A DNA stretch of 64,000 nucleotides from Actimicrobium sp. CCC2.4 (GCF_034347385.1 NZ_CP133777.1:3410001-3474000); one strand, 5' to 3'; numbered from the stretch's first letter, positions 22,730-31,494 are shown. Translations and numbers: made by a program. The notes: generated by a model not told the origin, from the sequence alone.

Positions 22730-24843
22730 TTTTCCTCTGCCGGTGCAACGTCGATCGGGATGATGCGGGCGCGCTTTTTTTCCATGATCAGCGGCGCGCA
22801 TTTCTCGTCGCTCTCGTGGATCACGACGCAATCAAGACACTGAAAACATTCGTCGTACTGGATCACACCACTGGGCTTGATGGCCTTGTATTCGCAGCTG
22901 TGCCGGCAGGTCTGGCACGGCGTGCCGCAGGCCGCGCGACGCGGCAGCCAGTCCAGAATGCGGAAGCGTCCGAGCACCGCCAGCCCGGCCCCGAACGGAC
23001 ACAGATAGCGGCAGAAAAATTTATAGCTGAACATCGACAACAGCAGCAAGCCGACCGCATACGCGACATACGGCCACGAGCGCACGAAGTTGAGCGTGAT
23101 GGCGGTCTTGAACGGTTCGAATTCGACCAGCTTGTCGGTCAGCGTCGCCGAAAAAAATGCGCTACCGATGATCGCTGCCAGCAGCACGTACTTGAGCAGT
23201 TTCAGGCGGCCATCGAGGCCCGGCCGGATCATCAATTGCGGAAATTTCAGCCACTGGCCGAGCTTGCCGGTGAACTCCTGCAGCGCGCCGAACGGACACA
23301 GCCACCCGCAAAACGTACCGCGTCCCCACACCACCAGCGACACCAGCACGAAGGCCCACAGGCTCACACTCATCGGGTCGTACAACAGGAACTCCAGACT
23401 GCGTCCGGCCATCAGCGATTGCACGACGCTGGTCAGGTTGACGATCGATAGCTGGCCTTGCGCGTACCAGCCGATGAACCCCGCCGTGAAGACCAGAAAG
23501 GCACGCCGGAACCAGATAAACCTGCGCTCGTGCGCGACCAGTTTTTTCTGCAGCAGTAGCGCCACTGACAGCACCGCCAGCGCCACGGCTAATATCGCCA
23601 GCTCCCACCAGCGCTGCCACCAGATCGCGCGCCAGGTCTTGTTGTCGGGTTCGGCTGCGACATAAAATTCGGCCGGCAGATTGACCGAGAAGCGCAGGTC
23701 ACGGCTGATTTTTTCGGGATAGAGAATGCCTTTGCTGCGCGTCACATGCAGAAAAAATTCCAGCGGCAGCGACGGATCGAGTCCCGACTGGCTGATCACG
23801 CGAAAGATCTTGAAGCCATTTTCCGGCACGCCAGCGACCTCGATATCGAGATCGAGGTCGCGGATTTCGATCGGCAGCGTGCCCTGCTTGAGCGCCAGCC
23901 GATCCGGTACCGCACCGCGCGTGAAGTCGTCGCCGACCACGCCGTAGCGTCCGGTCGACACCAGCATGATGGCGTGATCACCCGGTTCCAGCCGGGCCTT
24001 CAATTTAGCCCAGCCAGCCTCGCCGAGCAGGTTGCGACCGATCGCCGGCACCGACACGTAACTGGCTTCCATGTCGATGAACGGCGCGTCGGGTTGCGCC
24101 AGCGCGATCGGATCCAGCCCCTCGCCGGCGCTGCCGGCGAAGGCCGCTTCGATCTCGCGGTTGCGCATGACGACCGGCTGGATCAGGCCGCGCTGGCGCA
24201 GCGTCGCGGGGCTGATCACGGTACCGGCATCGGGCCGGATGCGGGCGATCAGGTCAGGGTCGCGGCCCTCGGCGAAACCGAGTTTTTTGCGCGCAACGTT
24301 CAACGCAGCTGACAGCGCGCTCTGGTTCAGGATGCGTACCGACGCGGTCGCCTTCGAGACGCCGTCGATGTAGACATTGGCCGCTTCCTTGTTCGAGCGG
24401 CTCATGTTGCCGGTACTGATCTTGATGTTCTGCTTGAGCGAGATGCCCTGGTACTGGCTGACGAACTTGAACAGCGGCGCTTCGCCGAGGCCGTCGAGGA
24501 AGACCGGTTCGTGATGCGACAGCACTTTCACGTCGACAAAACTGCCGGCCGGATCGAGCGCGATCAGCAGGTTCATCGGCACGCCGGAAAAGCCGGGGAT
24601 AGGCGCAAAGTCGATGGACTCGAAGACATACGCAACGAGTTCGGTCGAGGTCATGTTCTTCTTGAAAATCGGCCAGACGGGCAAAGCGGAGTCCTTGTCA
24701 CCCACAAGGTAAGGAGCCGGAAAGCGGCGCGCGAGTTCGGCCTGCGTCATCGTGCCGGCGCTGGCGGGCAGCGCGATCAACACCCACGGGAGCAGCACTG
24801 AGCAGAACAGCAGACGGCGTAATGACAGGATTATTTTTTCCAT
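22726..24843 (-). CDS. NosR/NirI-like flavin and iron-sulfur transmembrane electron-transfer protein
   Basis: A 705-residue protein. A signal/anchor helix leads to a periplasmic FMN-binding domain with DGVSKATAS (Asp160, probable flavinylated Thr166; the usual Gly of the SGAT motif is Lys). A long beta-rich periplasmic part and about six membrane helices follow. Two membrane motifs, CGWLCPFG and CRYLCPFG, and cytoplasmic Cys clusters CGTPCQTCRHSC and CFQCLDC complete the NosR plan. Such proteins pass electrons across the inner membrane between quinol or cytoplasmic carriers and periplasmic redox enzymes. Here the neighbours are PQQ-dehydrogenase genes, so it probably serves alcohol oxidation or its cytochrome rather than N2O reduction. 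That assignment is inference from context. Confidence 0.88.
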   Translation of the reverse strand: MEKIILSLRRLLFCSVLLPWVLIALPASAGTMTQAELARRFPAPYLVGDKDSALPVWPIFKKNMTSTELVAYVFESIDFAPIPGFSGVPMNLLIALDPAGSFVDVKVLSHHEPVFLDGLGEAPLFKFVSQYQGISLKQNIKISTGNMSRSNKEAANVYIDGVSKATASVRILNQSALSAALNVARKKLGFAEGRDPDLIARIRPDAGTVISPATLRQRGLIQPVVMRNREIEAAFAGSAGEGLDPIALAQPDAPFIDMEASYVSVPAIGRNLLGEAGWAKLKARLEPGDHAIMLVSTGRYGVVGDDFTRGAVPDRLALKQGTLPIEIRDLDLDIEVAGVPENGFKIFRVISQSGLDPSLPLEFFLHVTRSKGILYPEKISRDLRFSVNLPAEFYVAAEPDNKTWRAIWWQRWWELAILAVALAVLSVALLLQKKLVAHERRFIWFRRAFLVFTAGFIGWYAQGQLSIVNLTSVVQSLMAGRSLEFLLYDPMSVSLWAFVLVSLVVWGRGTFCGWLCPFGALQEFTGKLGQWLKFPQLMIRPGLDGRLKLLKYVLLAAIIGSAFFSATLTDKLVEFEPFKTAITLNFVRSWPYVAYAVGLLLLSMFSYKFFCRYLCPFGAGLAVLGRFRILDWLPRRAACGTPCQTCRHSCEYKAIKPSGVIQYDECFQCLDCVVIHESDEKCAPLIMEKKRARIIPIDVAPAEEK

Positions 24844-24867
24844 CGGAGACCGGTAATCAGAAATGAA

Positions 24868-24896
24868 AAAACGCCGCGTGCTCAGGCACGCAGCGC
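24868..24896 (-). terminator. Rho-independent terminator after the MoxJ-like gene
   Basis: On the minus strand GCGTGC-CTGA-GCACGC, extended by CGC/GCG beyond a mismatch, is followed by six T residues. It separates the pedF/moxJ-like transcript from the NosR-apbE unit, so the latter may have its own promoter or depend on read-through. Confidence 0.6.
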
Positions 24897-24981
24897 AAAA
24901 CTATCAGCAGACGCTTCAAAAGAACAGCGTGCCGCCGCACCAGGCGCCATTGCTGCGTGTGCCCGTGAAGTAGTTGCAACC

Positions 24982-25008
24982 GGTGCAATGCCCTGCGGTT
25001 ATTGCACC
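24982..25008. repeat. Family B palindrome, copy supplying the 3' end of the MoxJ-like gene
   Basis: GGTGCAAT-N11-ATTGCACC abuts CCTACGGCTTGACGAT, which on the minus strand encodes the final IVKP and the TAG stop of the MoxJ-like gene. The same flank occurs, without any coding role, at the 12730 copy. Confidence 0.8.
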
Positions 25009-25860
25009 CTACGGCTTGACGATCTGCACACCATGCTTGGCAAAAATACGCAGCATCTCGCCCGATGCGAACAGGGAATCCATCGCCTCTTTCAACGCAC
25101 TAGCCAACTCCGGATTGTCCTTCTTGACCGCCAGCCCTGCGGTCCAGCCCTTGCGCGGCAAGCGCTGAAAAGTCACTTCGCGCATCTCGAAACGCGGATC
25201 ATCGCGCAGCACCGATTCGATTTCGGAGCGGCTGGCCAGTACGCCATCGAGCTCGCCCGCCTTGAGTTTTTCAAGCGCATCGACGCCGGTCGGGAAGATG
25301 CGCACATCATCCCGGTAGCGACCGTTTTCTTCACCCAGCAGGACCATCGCCGAGATCGAGATTTTTTCGACGCCGATCTTTTTTCCTGCCATCGATGCGA
25401 TGCCATTGAACTGCGGCACCGAGGCCACGCTGCGCACCAGCCGGACCGAGTCCGTGTGGTACGGCGCAAAGATCGTCACTTGCGGATTCTGGTTCATCAG
25501 TAGCGGGTCGACCGGCACATGCAGCATCACGTCGGCCGGACCATAGCCGAGGTAGTGACCTTTCCAGACCATATTGCGCAAGTCGTCACCGAGATTTTCG
25601 CCGGCCGGAAACGGCAGGAAGGACACCTTCAATCCCATCTTCCTGCCGAGCGCTTCGGCCACGTCGACGTCGATGCCACTGAGTGCCTTGCTGCCGCCGG
25701 CTTTTTTCGAGTACGGCAGATTGTCGTCATAAACACCGACACTGAGCGACCCCAGCGTGCGGATCTTGTCGAGATCAGCGTGCGCCGGCCAGCTCAGCAG
25801 CATGCCGGACCACGCGATAGCAGCCAGTAGCGCAGTACGTCTTTTCAGATAAACCATCAT
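25009..25860 (-). CDS. MoxJ/XoxJ-like periplasmic binding protein of PQQ-dehydrogenase systems
   Basis: A 283-residue protein with a signal peptide (RTALLAAIAWSGMLLSWPAHAD). It has the fold of a family 3 solute-binding protein: LGSLSVGVYDDNLPYSKK, LSGIDVDVAEALGRKMGLKVSF, LKAGELDGVLASRSEIESVL. The quinoprotein-associated subgroup (MoxJ/XoxJ) binds or helps mature the PQQ alcohol dehydrogenase rather than importing a nutrient; no ABC permease is nearby. An AAGGT Shine-Dalgarno favours the ATG at 25860. It follows pedF by 37 bp in one transcript. The last codons (IVKP, TAG) lie in a family B repeat flank, so the C-terminus may have been altered. Confidence 0.87.
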   Translation of the reverse strand: MMVYLKRRTALLAAIAWSGMLLSWPAHADLDKIRTLGSLSVGVYDDNLPYSKKAGGSKALSGIDVDVAEALGRKMGLKVSFLPFPAGENLGDDLRNMVWKGHYLGYGPADVMLHVPVDPLLMNQNPQVTIFAPYHTDSVRLVRSVASVPQFNGIASMAGKKIGVEKISISAMVLLGEENGRYRDDVRIFPTGVDALEKLKAGELDGVLASRSEIESVLRDDPRFEMREVTFQRLPRKGWTAGLAVKKDNPELASALKEAMDSLFASGEMLRIFAKHGVQIVKP

Positions 25861-25897
25861 CAAGTGACCTTTCAGATTGAACGGAAAAACGGCCTGA

Positions 25898-26389
25898 CTA
25901 CTTCGCCGCGGTTACTGCCGGCATCACGCGCAGAGTTTCGAGGTAAGCCTTGATCGACCACATGCCTTCCTGGTTCATGATGCCTTCGAACGGCGGCATG
26001 TAGACGGCGCCGTTGCGGGTCTTGCCGTGCCGGATCGAGGTCAGGTAGTAGGCGTCGTTTTCCTTGTAACAGGCTTGCTTTTTCTTTTCATCTTTTTGCG
26101 AGACGCAGTCGCGATCAAGCTGACGCAGGTCCGGTGCAATGCCGCCGGAGACTGCTTCGAGGCCATGGCAGCGGGCGCAATTCTGGCCATACGCCGATGA
26201 GCCGATACGGATCGCTTCCTTGTCGCCGCGATACGGATTTTCTTCGCGCCAGACTTCACCCAGCGCCTTCAGCGTGGTGGTATCGACGGCTTGCGGTGTC
26301 ACGTCGCCGTGTGCCAGCGCTGGCAAGCACAGCAAGGCAGATGCAGCGATCAGAAGTTGGGCTGCGATGCGGCCTGTGCGCGTTTTCAT
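25898..26389 (-). CDS. pedF: PedF/XoxG-like periplasmic cytochrome c (PQQ-dehydrogenase electron acceptor)
   Basis: A 163-residue exported cytochrome (signal IAAQLLIAASALLCLPALAHG). It has a single haem site CARCHGLEAVSGG with a distal Met candidate in YMPPFEGIM. A Cys pair (RDCVSQKDEKKKQACYKEN) may form an extra disulfide, as in the c550 PedF family. It would take electrons from the PQQ alcohol dehydrogenase encoded at 28699-30465. GAGGTGA precedes the start. A perfect sigma-54 promoter lies 38-52 bp upstream, with a palindromic activator site beyond it. Confidence 0.9.
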   Translation of the reverse strand: MKTRTGRIAAQLLIAASALLCLPALAHGDVTPQAVDTTTLKALGEVWREENPYRGDKEAIRIGSSAYGQNCARCHGLEAVSGGIAPDLRQLDRDCVSQKDEKKKQACYKENDAYYLTSIRHGKTRNGAVYMPPFEGIMNQEGMWSIKAYLETLRVMPAVTAAK

Positions 26390-26426
26390 GGGGATGTCAC
26401 CTCGGTGGAATAGATGCCTTCTCTAC

Positions 26427-26441
26427 GCAAAGTACGTGCCA
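26427..26441 (-). promoter_or_regulatory. Sigma-54 promoter of pedF
   Basis: The minus strand reads TGGCACGTACTTTGC, an exact TGGCAC-N5-TTGC -24/-12 element. The adjacent divergent gene encodes an AcoR-type sigma-54 activator. Confidence 0.85.
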
Positions 26442-26482
26442 TGCGATCACTCGCCGCCCTGTACCGATCAGTGAGAAACCCG

Positions 26483-26501
26483 CTGTTTCAAATCGGAACA
26501 G
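26483..26501. promoter_or_regulatory. Palindrome in the pedF-activator gap, candidate AcoR-type binding site
   Basis: CTGTTTC-AAATC-GGAACAG is a near-perfect inverted repeat 42-61 bp upstream of the pedF -24 element. Its left part resembles the TGTTCCAAATTGG half of the larger palindrome at 33216-33252. Confidence 0.6.
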
Positions 26502-26561
26502 TGCTACATTAAAGGACAAGCCGGGCTGCAGTCACGCCCACAAAACAGCTGGAGACAACAG

Positions 26562-28535
26562 ATGCAGCCCCTCATCACTACGCGCTCGCAAAGTCATTCC
26601 CGTTTCACGTCCACGGGCACCGCAGTTGGCACGATTTCTGCTGAATGCGATATCACCATGATCGAAGAATCCCATCAGCGTTCCGCCAACTACGGCGTCC
26701 CGAGAACCGCCTCGCCGGATTACGATCCGCTTGGCCGCGCCGACATGGCCCTCGTGCTAGAACAGAACCGGCTATTGCACAGCCACGCCGCACCCGTGAT
26801 GGAAACGCTCTACGAGCAAATCATCAACACCCACAACATGGTGATCCTGACCGATGTCACCGGCCTGATCATCCACACGCTGGGCGACGCCGACTTCCTC
26901 GAAAAAGCCGATCGTGTCGCCCTGACGCCCGGCGTGGCGTGGTCGGAGCAAAGCAAGGGCACCAATGCGATCGGCACCGCCATCGCCGAAAAAGTGCCGA
27001 CCAGTATTCACGCCGATCAGCACTACCTCGATGCGAACCGCTTCCTGACCTGTTCAGCCGCCCCGATCTTCGACGTGATGGGTAATGTGGTCGGCGTGCT
27101 TGATGTCACCGGCGACCAGCATAATTTTCACAAGCACACGATGGCGCTGGTGCGGATGTCGGCGCAGATGATAGAGAACCAGCTGTTCGCCGCAGCCTTT
27201 GAAGAGTCGATCAAACTGAGCTTTCATAGCCGGCCGGAATTCCTTGGCACGCTGATGGAAGGGATTGCCAGCTTCACGCCGGGCGGTCGCTTTTTGTCGG
27301 CCAGCCGCAGCGGCCTGTTCCAGCTCGGCTTGCCGATGTCGGCCCTGCAGACGCATACCTTCAGCTCGCTGTTCGGTATGCCGATCTCGGCCCTGATGGA
27401 TCATTACCGGACCGCGTCACCAGGCCCGCTCCAACTGTGCCTGCACAGCGGCGTGCGGGTGTATGCGAAGTGCGCCGACCTGCGTCTGCCCACCACCAGT
27501 TTCCAGCACACGACCAGCAATGCACGCAGTACCGAGGCCGAGCCTGCCGCCGCGCCGCTGAGCAGCCACGAACAAAGCAAGGCGCGTCTGTCCAGCCTGC
27601 GCTACCTCAACACCGGCGACGAGCAGGTCGCCGTCGTCATCGACAAACTGAAAAAAGTCATCGGCCGCGATATCTCTATCCTGATCACCGGCGAGACCGG
27701 CACCGGCAAAGAATTGCTGGCGCAGGCGATTCACAATGATTCGCCGCGCAAGGCCGGCCCGTTCGTGGCAGTCAATTGCGCCTCGATTCCCGAGACGCTG
27801 ATCGAGTCCGAACTGTTCGGCTACGAAGACGGCGCCTTCACCGGCGCCCGCAAAAAAGGCAGCATCGGCAAGATCCTGCAAGCCAACGGCGGCTCGCTGT
27901 TTCTCGATGAAATCGGCGACATGCCGCTGAACTTGCAGGCGCGGCTGTTGCGCGTACTGCAGGAGCGCATGGTGACGCCGCTGGGCAGCACCAAGTCGAT
28001 CCCGGTGAACGTGGCGCTGACCTGCGCGACCAATCGCAACTTGCGCGATATGATTGCGCGCAATCTATTTCGTGATGACTTGTACTACCGCTTGAACGGG
28101 CTGGTGGTACGCCTGCCGCCGCTGCGCGAACGCACCGACCTTGACGTGGTCATCGACAAGCTGCTGGCCGCTGAAGGCAATGGCGTGCGCTATACGGTTG
28201 CGCCAGCCATCATGGCCATGTTCCGCTCGCATGGCTGGCCGGGTAATTTCCGCCAGCTAACCAACCTGATGCGCACCGCCATGGTGATGGCCGGTGACGA
28301 CCATGAAATCCGCATCGAGCATTTGCCGGACGACTTCCTGGACGATATCGCGACCACCGTCCCGGCGGCCGGCAAGTCCGTCAATCCGACGACCCATGAC
28401 GATCTGGCCACGCTCGAAGATGTCGAACTGTCGGTGATCCAGCAATCGCTGGCCGCGCATGATGGCAATGTATCTGCCACGGCGCGCGCGCTGGGTGTGT
28501 CGCGCAATACGATATATCGCAAGATTCATCCGTAG
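26562..28535 (+). CDS. AcoR-family sigma-54-dependent transcriptional activator
   Basis: A 657-residue protein. The N-terminal sensory part has a GAF domain (about residues 75-215: VILTDVTGLIIHTLGDADFLEKAD, WSEQSKGTNAIGTAIAEK, CSAAPIFDVMGNVVGVLDVTGD). The AAA+ domain has Walker A GETGTGKE, the sigma-54 contact loop GAFTGA, Walker B (GSLFLDEIGD) and the arginine-finger region. The C-terminal Fis-type HTH reads GNVSATARALGVSRNTIYRKI. AcoR-type activators respond to alcohols, aldehydes or ketones. GGAGA precedes the ATG. It diverges from pedF and is surrounded by four sigma-54 promoters, so it is the likely master activator of the alcohol-oxidation genes. The inducer cannot be read from the sequence. 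Confidence 0.93.
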   Translation: MQPLITTRSQSHSRFTSTGTAVGTISAECDITMIEESHQRSANYGVPRTASPDYDPLGRADMALVLEQNRLLHSHAAPVMETLYEQIINTHNMVILTDVTGLIIHTLGDADFLEKADRVALTPGVAWSEQSKGTNAIGTAIAEKVPTSIHADQHYLDANRFLTCSAAPIFDVMGNVVGVLDVTGDQHNFHKHTMALVRMSAQMIENQLFAAAFEESIKLSFHSRPEFLGTLMEGIASFTPGGRFLSASRSGLFQLGLPMSALQTHTFSSLFGMPISALMDHYRTASPGPLQLCLHSGVRVYAKCADLRLPTTSFQHTTSNARSTEAEPAAAPLSSHEQSKARLSSLRYLNTGDEQVAVVIDKLKKVIGRDISILITGETGTGKELLAQAIHNDSPRKAGPFVAVNCASIPETLIESELFGYEDGAFTGARKKGSIGKILQANGGSLFLDEIGDMPLNLQARLLRVLQERMVTPLGSTKSIPVNVALTCATNRNLRDMIARNLFRDDLYYRLNGLVVRLPPLRERTDLDVVIDKLLAAEGNGVRYTVAPAIMAMFRSHGWPGNFRQLTNLMRTAMVMAGDDHEIRIEHLPDDFLDDIATTVPAAGKSVNPTTHDDLATLEDVELSVIQQSLAAHDGNVSATARALGVSRNTIYRKIHP

Positions 28536-28612
28536 ACGGCAGCACGAATGGCCGCAGAAGACACGGACTGCGACGCCAAGCCAGTCGGTCGATATGACTG
28601 CCCGTCCAATAC

Positions 28613-28634
28613 AAAAGGCCAGCGCATCAGAGCG
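28613..28634. terminator. Bidirectional terminator between the activator gene and the PQQ dehydrogenase gene
   Basis: AAAAGGCCAGCGC-ATCAGA-GCGCTGGCCTTTT is a strong stem with A and T tracts on both sides, serving both convergent genes. Confidence 0.88.
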
Positions 28635-28698
28635 CTGGCCTTTTCTTTCGCGACTACTGCATACCGGGTCACCCGACACCGGTAGGTCGATTACATGC

Positions 28699-30465
28699 TT
28701 ACTTCGATGCAACCGCCGTCGATCCCGCCAGCTTGAAGACCCAGACCGATCCGCCTTGCTCAAGGTAGCTGACCTTGGCCGCCACGTCGCCACCCCACAG
28801 CGGCACGGCACCACCCCAACCCGAGACTACCGCCACGTATTGCACGCCGCCATCCATCCAGGTGATCGGTGGTGCCACGACGCCGGAGCCGGTCTGGAAT
28901 TTCCAGAGTTCCTTGCCGGTGCGGGCATCAAGTGCTTTCAGGAAGCCTTCCGGCGTACCGTAAAACACCAGGTCGCCAGCGGTGGTCATCACGCCACCCC
29001 ACAATGGCGCGACGTTCTTGTTCTCCCAGACGATCTTGCCGGTCTTCGGATCCATCGCGCGCAAGGCACCGATGTAGTCGTCATTGATGGTCCGGATGGC
29101 AAAGCCGGCACCCAGGAAGGCCGCGCCTTTTTTGTAGCCGACCGGCTCATTCCAGATTTCCATGGCCCATTCGTTGGCAGGCACATAGAACAGGTTGGTC
29201 TTCGGACTGTAGGCCATCGGCATCTGGTTTTTACCGCCGAGGAAAGATGGCGCGGCGTACACGGTCGTGCCTTTCTTGCCGTCCGCCCCTTTGGTCGGAT
29301 CGCCGGGACGACCTGCTTCGATGTAGTTCGGACGACCGGTTTTCAGGTCGATGCTGGAGGCCCAGGTAATTTTCTTGACGAACGGGAAGGCGTTTTCCAG
29401 CTTGCCGCTTTTGGCATCAAGCACGTAGAAAAAGCCGTTGCGGTCAGCCTTGCCGCCCATGCGCTTACCGCCCATGTCGAAGGTGATCAGTTCATTGACG
29501 CCGTCGTAGTCCCAGCCATCATGCGGCGTGGTCTGGTAATGCCACTTGATGTCGCCGGTCATGACGTCGAGGGCGACCGTCGAGGAGGAATACAGGTTGT
29601 CGCCAGGACGCAGATGGCTGTTCCAGGGCGACGGATTGCCGGTGCCGAAATACGCGAGGCCGGTGGTGGCGTCATAAGTGCCGCCCAGCCAGGTCGCTGC
29701 GCCGCCGGTTTTCCAGAGTTCGCCGGGCCAGGTTTTGTTGAGCGTGCCGGAAATCCCGAGTTCGGTTTTCTTGCCATCCTTGTCGTACTTGTAGCCCATG
29801 TGACCTTCGACGGTCGGACGCATCCAGATCAGCCTGCCGGTCATCGGGTCGCGTGCTTCGACCCGGCCGACCACGCCGAATTCGCCACCGGAGACGCCAG
29901 TCAGCAACATGCCTTTGGCGATCAGCGGCGCGGCGGTGTTCGAATAGCCGGCGGCGTAATCATCGATCTTTTCTTTCCAGACGAGGTTGCCGGTGGCTTG
30001 ATCCAGCGCGACCAGCTGGGCATCGAGGGTACTGAAAATGACGAGGTTACCGAACAGCGCAGCGCCGCGGTTGACCACGTCGCAACAAGGCATGATGCCT
30101 TCCGGCAGACGGTGCTCGTACTTCCAGATCTTCGCGCCGGTCTTCACGTCCAGCGCGTAAATACGCGAGTACGAACCGGTGACGAACATACGGCCGTCGT
30201 GGACCACCGGTTGCGATTCCTGGCCGCGCTGCTTCTCGCCGCCAAATGAAAACGACCATGCCGGTACCAGGCCGCTAATGGTTTTAGTGTTGAGCTGGGT
30301 CAGCGTCGAATAGCGCTGACCCTGCGTGCCCATGCCGTAAGACAGCACGTCGTTGCCTGATTTTTCATCATTGGCAATCATCGCGTCCGTCACGTCGACG
30401 GCATGCGCCGGCAACGCGCCGGCTAGCGCGCTCACAATCAGTGTCCCCAACAATTTTTTGTACAT
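28699..30465 (-). CDS. PQQ-dependent alcohol dehydrogenase, lanthanide-type (ExaF/PedH/XoxF-like)
   Basis: A 588-residue periplasmic quinoprotein with signal peptide ([18 protein letters not shown]) and an eight-bladed W-motif propeller. The vicinal disulfide Cys127-Cys128 (GIMPCCDV) is the hallmark of this family. Metal/PQQ residues seen: Glu195 (SGGEFG), Asn277 (GTGNPSPWN), catalytic Asp319 and Asp321 in DGWDYDG. The extra Asp two residues after the catalytic Asp is the established mark of lanthanide-dependent enzymes (XoxF, ExaF, PedH); calcium enzymes have Ala or Ser there. It oxidises primary alcohols to aldehydes and hands electrons to cytochrome c. The start at 30465 has a GGAGGGG Shine-Dalgarno. 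A sigma-54 promoter lies 79-93 bp upstream. Confidence 0.93.
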   Translation of the reverse strand: MYKKLLGTLIVSALAGALPAHAVDVTDAMIANDEKSGNDVLSYGMGTQGQRYSTLTQLNTKTISGLVPAWSFSFGGEKQRGQESQPVVHDGRMFVTGSYSRIYALDVKTGAKIWKYEHRLPEGIMPCCDVVNRGAALFGNLVIFSTLDAQLVALDQATGNLVWKEKIDDYAAGYSNTAAPLIAKGMLLTGVSGGEFGVVGRVEARDPMTGRLIWMRPTVEGHMGYKYDKDGKKTELGISGTLNKTWPGELWKTGGAATWLGGTYDATTGLAYFGTGNPSPWNSHLRPGDNLYSSSTVALDVMTGDIKWHYQTTPHDGWDYDGVNELITFDMGGKRMGGKADRNGFFYVLDAKSGKLENAFPFVKKITWASSIDLKTGRPNYIEAGRPGDPTKGADGKKGTTVYAAPSFLGGKNQMPMAYSPKTNLFYVPANEWAMEIWNEPVGYKKGAAFLGAGFAIRTINDDYIGALRAMDPKTGKIVWENKNVAPLWGGVMTTAGDLVFYGTPEGFLKALDARTGKELWKFQTGSGVVAPPITWMDGGVQYVAVVSGWGGAVPLWGGDVAAKVSYLEQGGSVWVFKLAGSTAVASK

Positions 30466-30543
30466 AGTCCCCTCCGGTTGAATGAAATGCGCTTCAGGCT
30501 GTGATCGGTCTGGGCCGGGCAATGCAGTCCTGATGCTCTATAG

Positions 30544-30558
30544 GCAATCGGCGTGCCA
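30544..30558 (-). promoter_or_regulatory. Sigma-54 promoter of the PQQ alcohol dehydrogenase
   Basis: The minus strand reads TGGCACGCCGATTGC, an exact -24/-12 match. It differs from the aldehyde dehydrogenase and cytochrome b561 promoters by one base. A possible activator half-site GGTGTACCAG lies upstream, near 30597-30606. Confidence 0.85.
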
Positions 30559-30660
30559 TCGGTATCCGGCCGTTTCGAGCGGTAAAACCGTCCGTCTGGT
30601 ACACCGTTGTTGCGTCAAAAAAGTTCACTGTCACAAAACACCACAGCACAACGGCAGTTA

Positions 30661-31047
30661 TTACGGGCGCGCCAGCACTATCGTTTCGAGCGCCAGGTTT
30701 TCGGCATCGGTGAACAGGCGCGAGCGGGTCAGGAAGCGCTTGCCGGTGCCGTTATCGAGCGAGAACATGCCGCCCATGCCGGCCACCACGTCGATGATTA
30801 GCTGGGTGTGTTTCCAGTAGACGAACTGGTCGTGGCCCATGAAAAATGGCGTGCCATCGAGGCTGCCGAGATAGACATCGTCGTCACTGACCTGGAACTC
30901 GCCTTGCGCGTAGCACAGCGGCGAGCTGCCGTCGCAGCAACCGCCGGACTGGAAGAACATCAACTTGCCGTATTTTTGCTGCAGCGTGGCCAGGAAGGCG
31001 TGGGCGCTGTCGGTGGCAATCACGCGCGGGACTGAATCGGTAGTCAT
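30661..31047 (-). CDS. DUF779 family protein linked to aldehyde dehydrogenase
   Basis: A 128-residue protein. KLMFFQSGGCCDGSSPLCYAQGEF and LGSLDGTPFFMGHDQFVYWKHTQLIIDVVAGMGGMFSLDNGTGKRFLTRSR match the DUF779 pattern, including the vicinal Cys-Cys and a third Cys nearby. Genes of this family are habitually next to acetaldehyde/aldehyde dehydrogenase genes, as here (31538-33058, same strand), but the biochemical role is not established; the Cys and His residues hint at metal binding. I chose the second of two adjacent ATGs because AAGGA is better spaced. It sits between the aldehyde dehydrogenase and alcohol dehydrogenase genes. Confidence 0.85.
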   Translation of the reverse strand: MTTDSVPRVIATDSAHAFLATLQQKYGKLMFFQSGGCCDGSSPLCYAQGEFQVSDDDVYLGSLDGTPFFMGHDQFVYWKHTQLIIDVVAGMGGMFSLDNGTGKRFLTRSRLFTDAENLALETIVLARP

Positions 31048-31121
31048 CATTTCTTCCTTGAAAAAAGGTCGGGGGGATGAGCGCGTGGGACCCATGACGC
31101 ATCCATCCTACCGACTGGTAG

Positions 31122-31148
31122 GGTGCAATAACCGTAGGGCATTGCACC
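31122..31148. repeat. Family B palindrome, copy 4
   Basis: GGTGCAAT-N11-ATTGCACC with loop AACCGTAGGGC, in the gap upstream of the DUF779 gene. Confidence 0.85.
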
Positions 31149-31179
31149 GAATGCACTGTCTGCGGTAGCTGATTCTGTC

Positions 31180-31420
31180 TGTGCTCCGCCACGACCAAGC
31201 CGGGGGCGGCCCGGCAGCCGGTCCCTTCTTTTTGCTTCGCCAAAAAGAAGTCACCAAGAAAAAGGCGACCGCGAGACTGCTGCCCTTCGGGTTCCCAAAA
31301 ACGGTAGCCAGTCAGGGGGAGGGCCGCAAACTCGCTTCGCTCAAACAGTGCGGCAATCTGATCCCCTGCCTGACTCCGGCTTTTGGCAGCTGCCTCAATG
31401 CGGGGCACTTCAAAAGCCAC
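31180..31420. other. Non-coding dispersed-element-like stretch with a strong hairpin (31225-31250)
   Basis: CTTCTTTTTG-CTTCGC-CAAAAAGAAG is a perfect 10-bp stem. The following sequence gives the translated pattern FFLLRQKEVTKKKATARLLPFG, which I know from spurious intergenic frames in many Burkholderiales; it is likely a dispersed non-coding repeat rather than a gene. Confidence 0.5.
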
Positions 31421-31480
31421 GTCAACGTCAACGTCAACGTCAACGTCAACGTCAACGTCAACTTCAACTTCAACTTCAAA
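31421..31480. repeat. Hexanucleotide tandem repeat (GTCAAC)7 then TTCAAC units
   Basis: Seven perfect GTCAAC units from 31421 to 31462 are followed by TTCAAC, TTCAAC and TTCAAA. The tract lies between the DUF779 and aldehyde dehydrogenase genes, is a multiple of three long, and is probably variable in copy number. I see no gene that uses it. Confidence 0.9.
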
Positions 31481-31494
31481 ACCAGCTTCGTCGC

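Noticed and set aside
22726-24843. Reading the NosR-like gene as proof of denitrification
   Set aside because: No nosZ, nosD, nosF, nosY or other denitrification gene is in the window, and the neighbours belong to PQQ alcohol oxidation.
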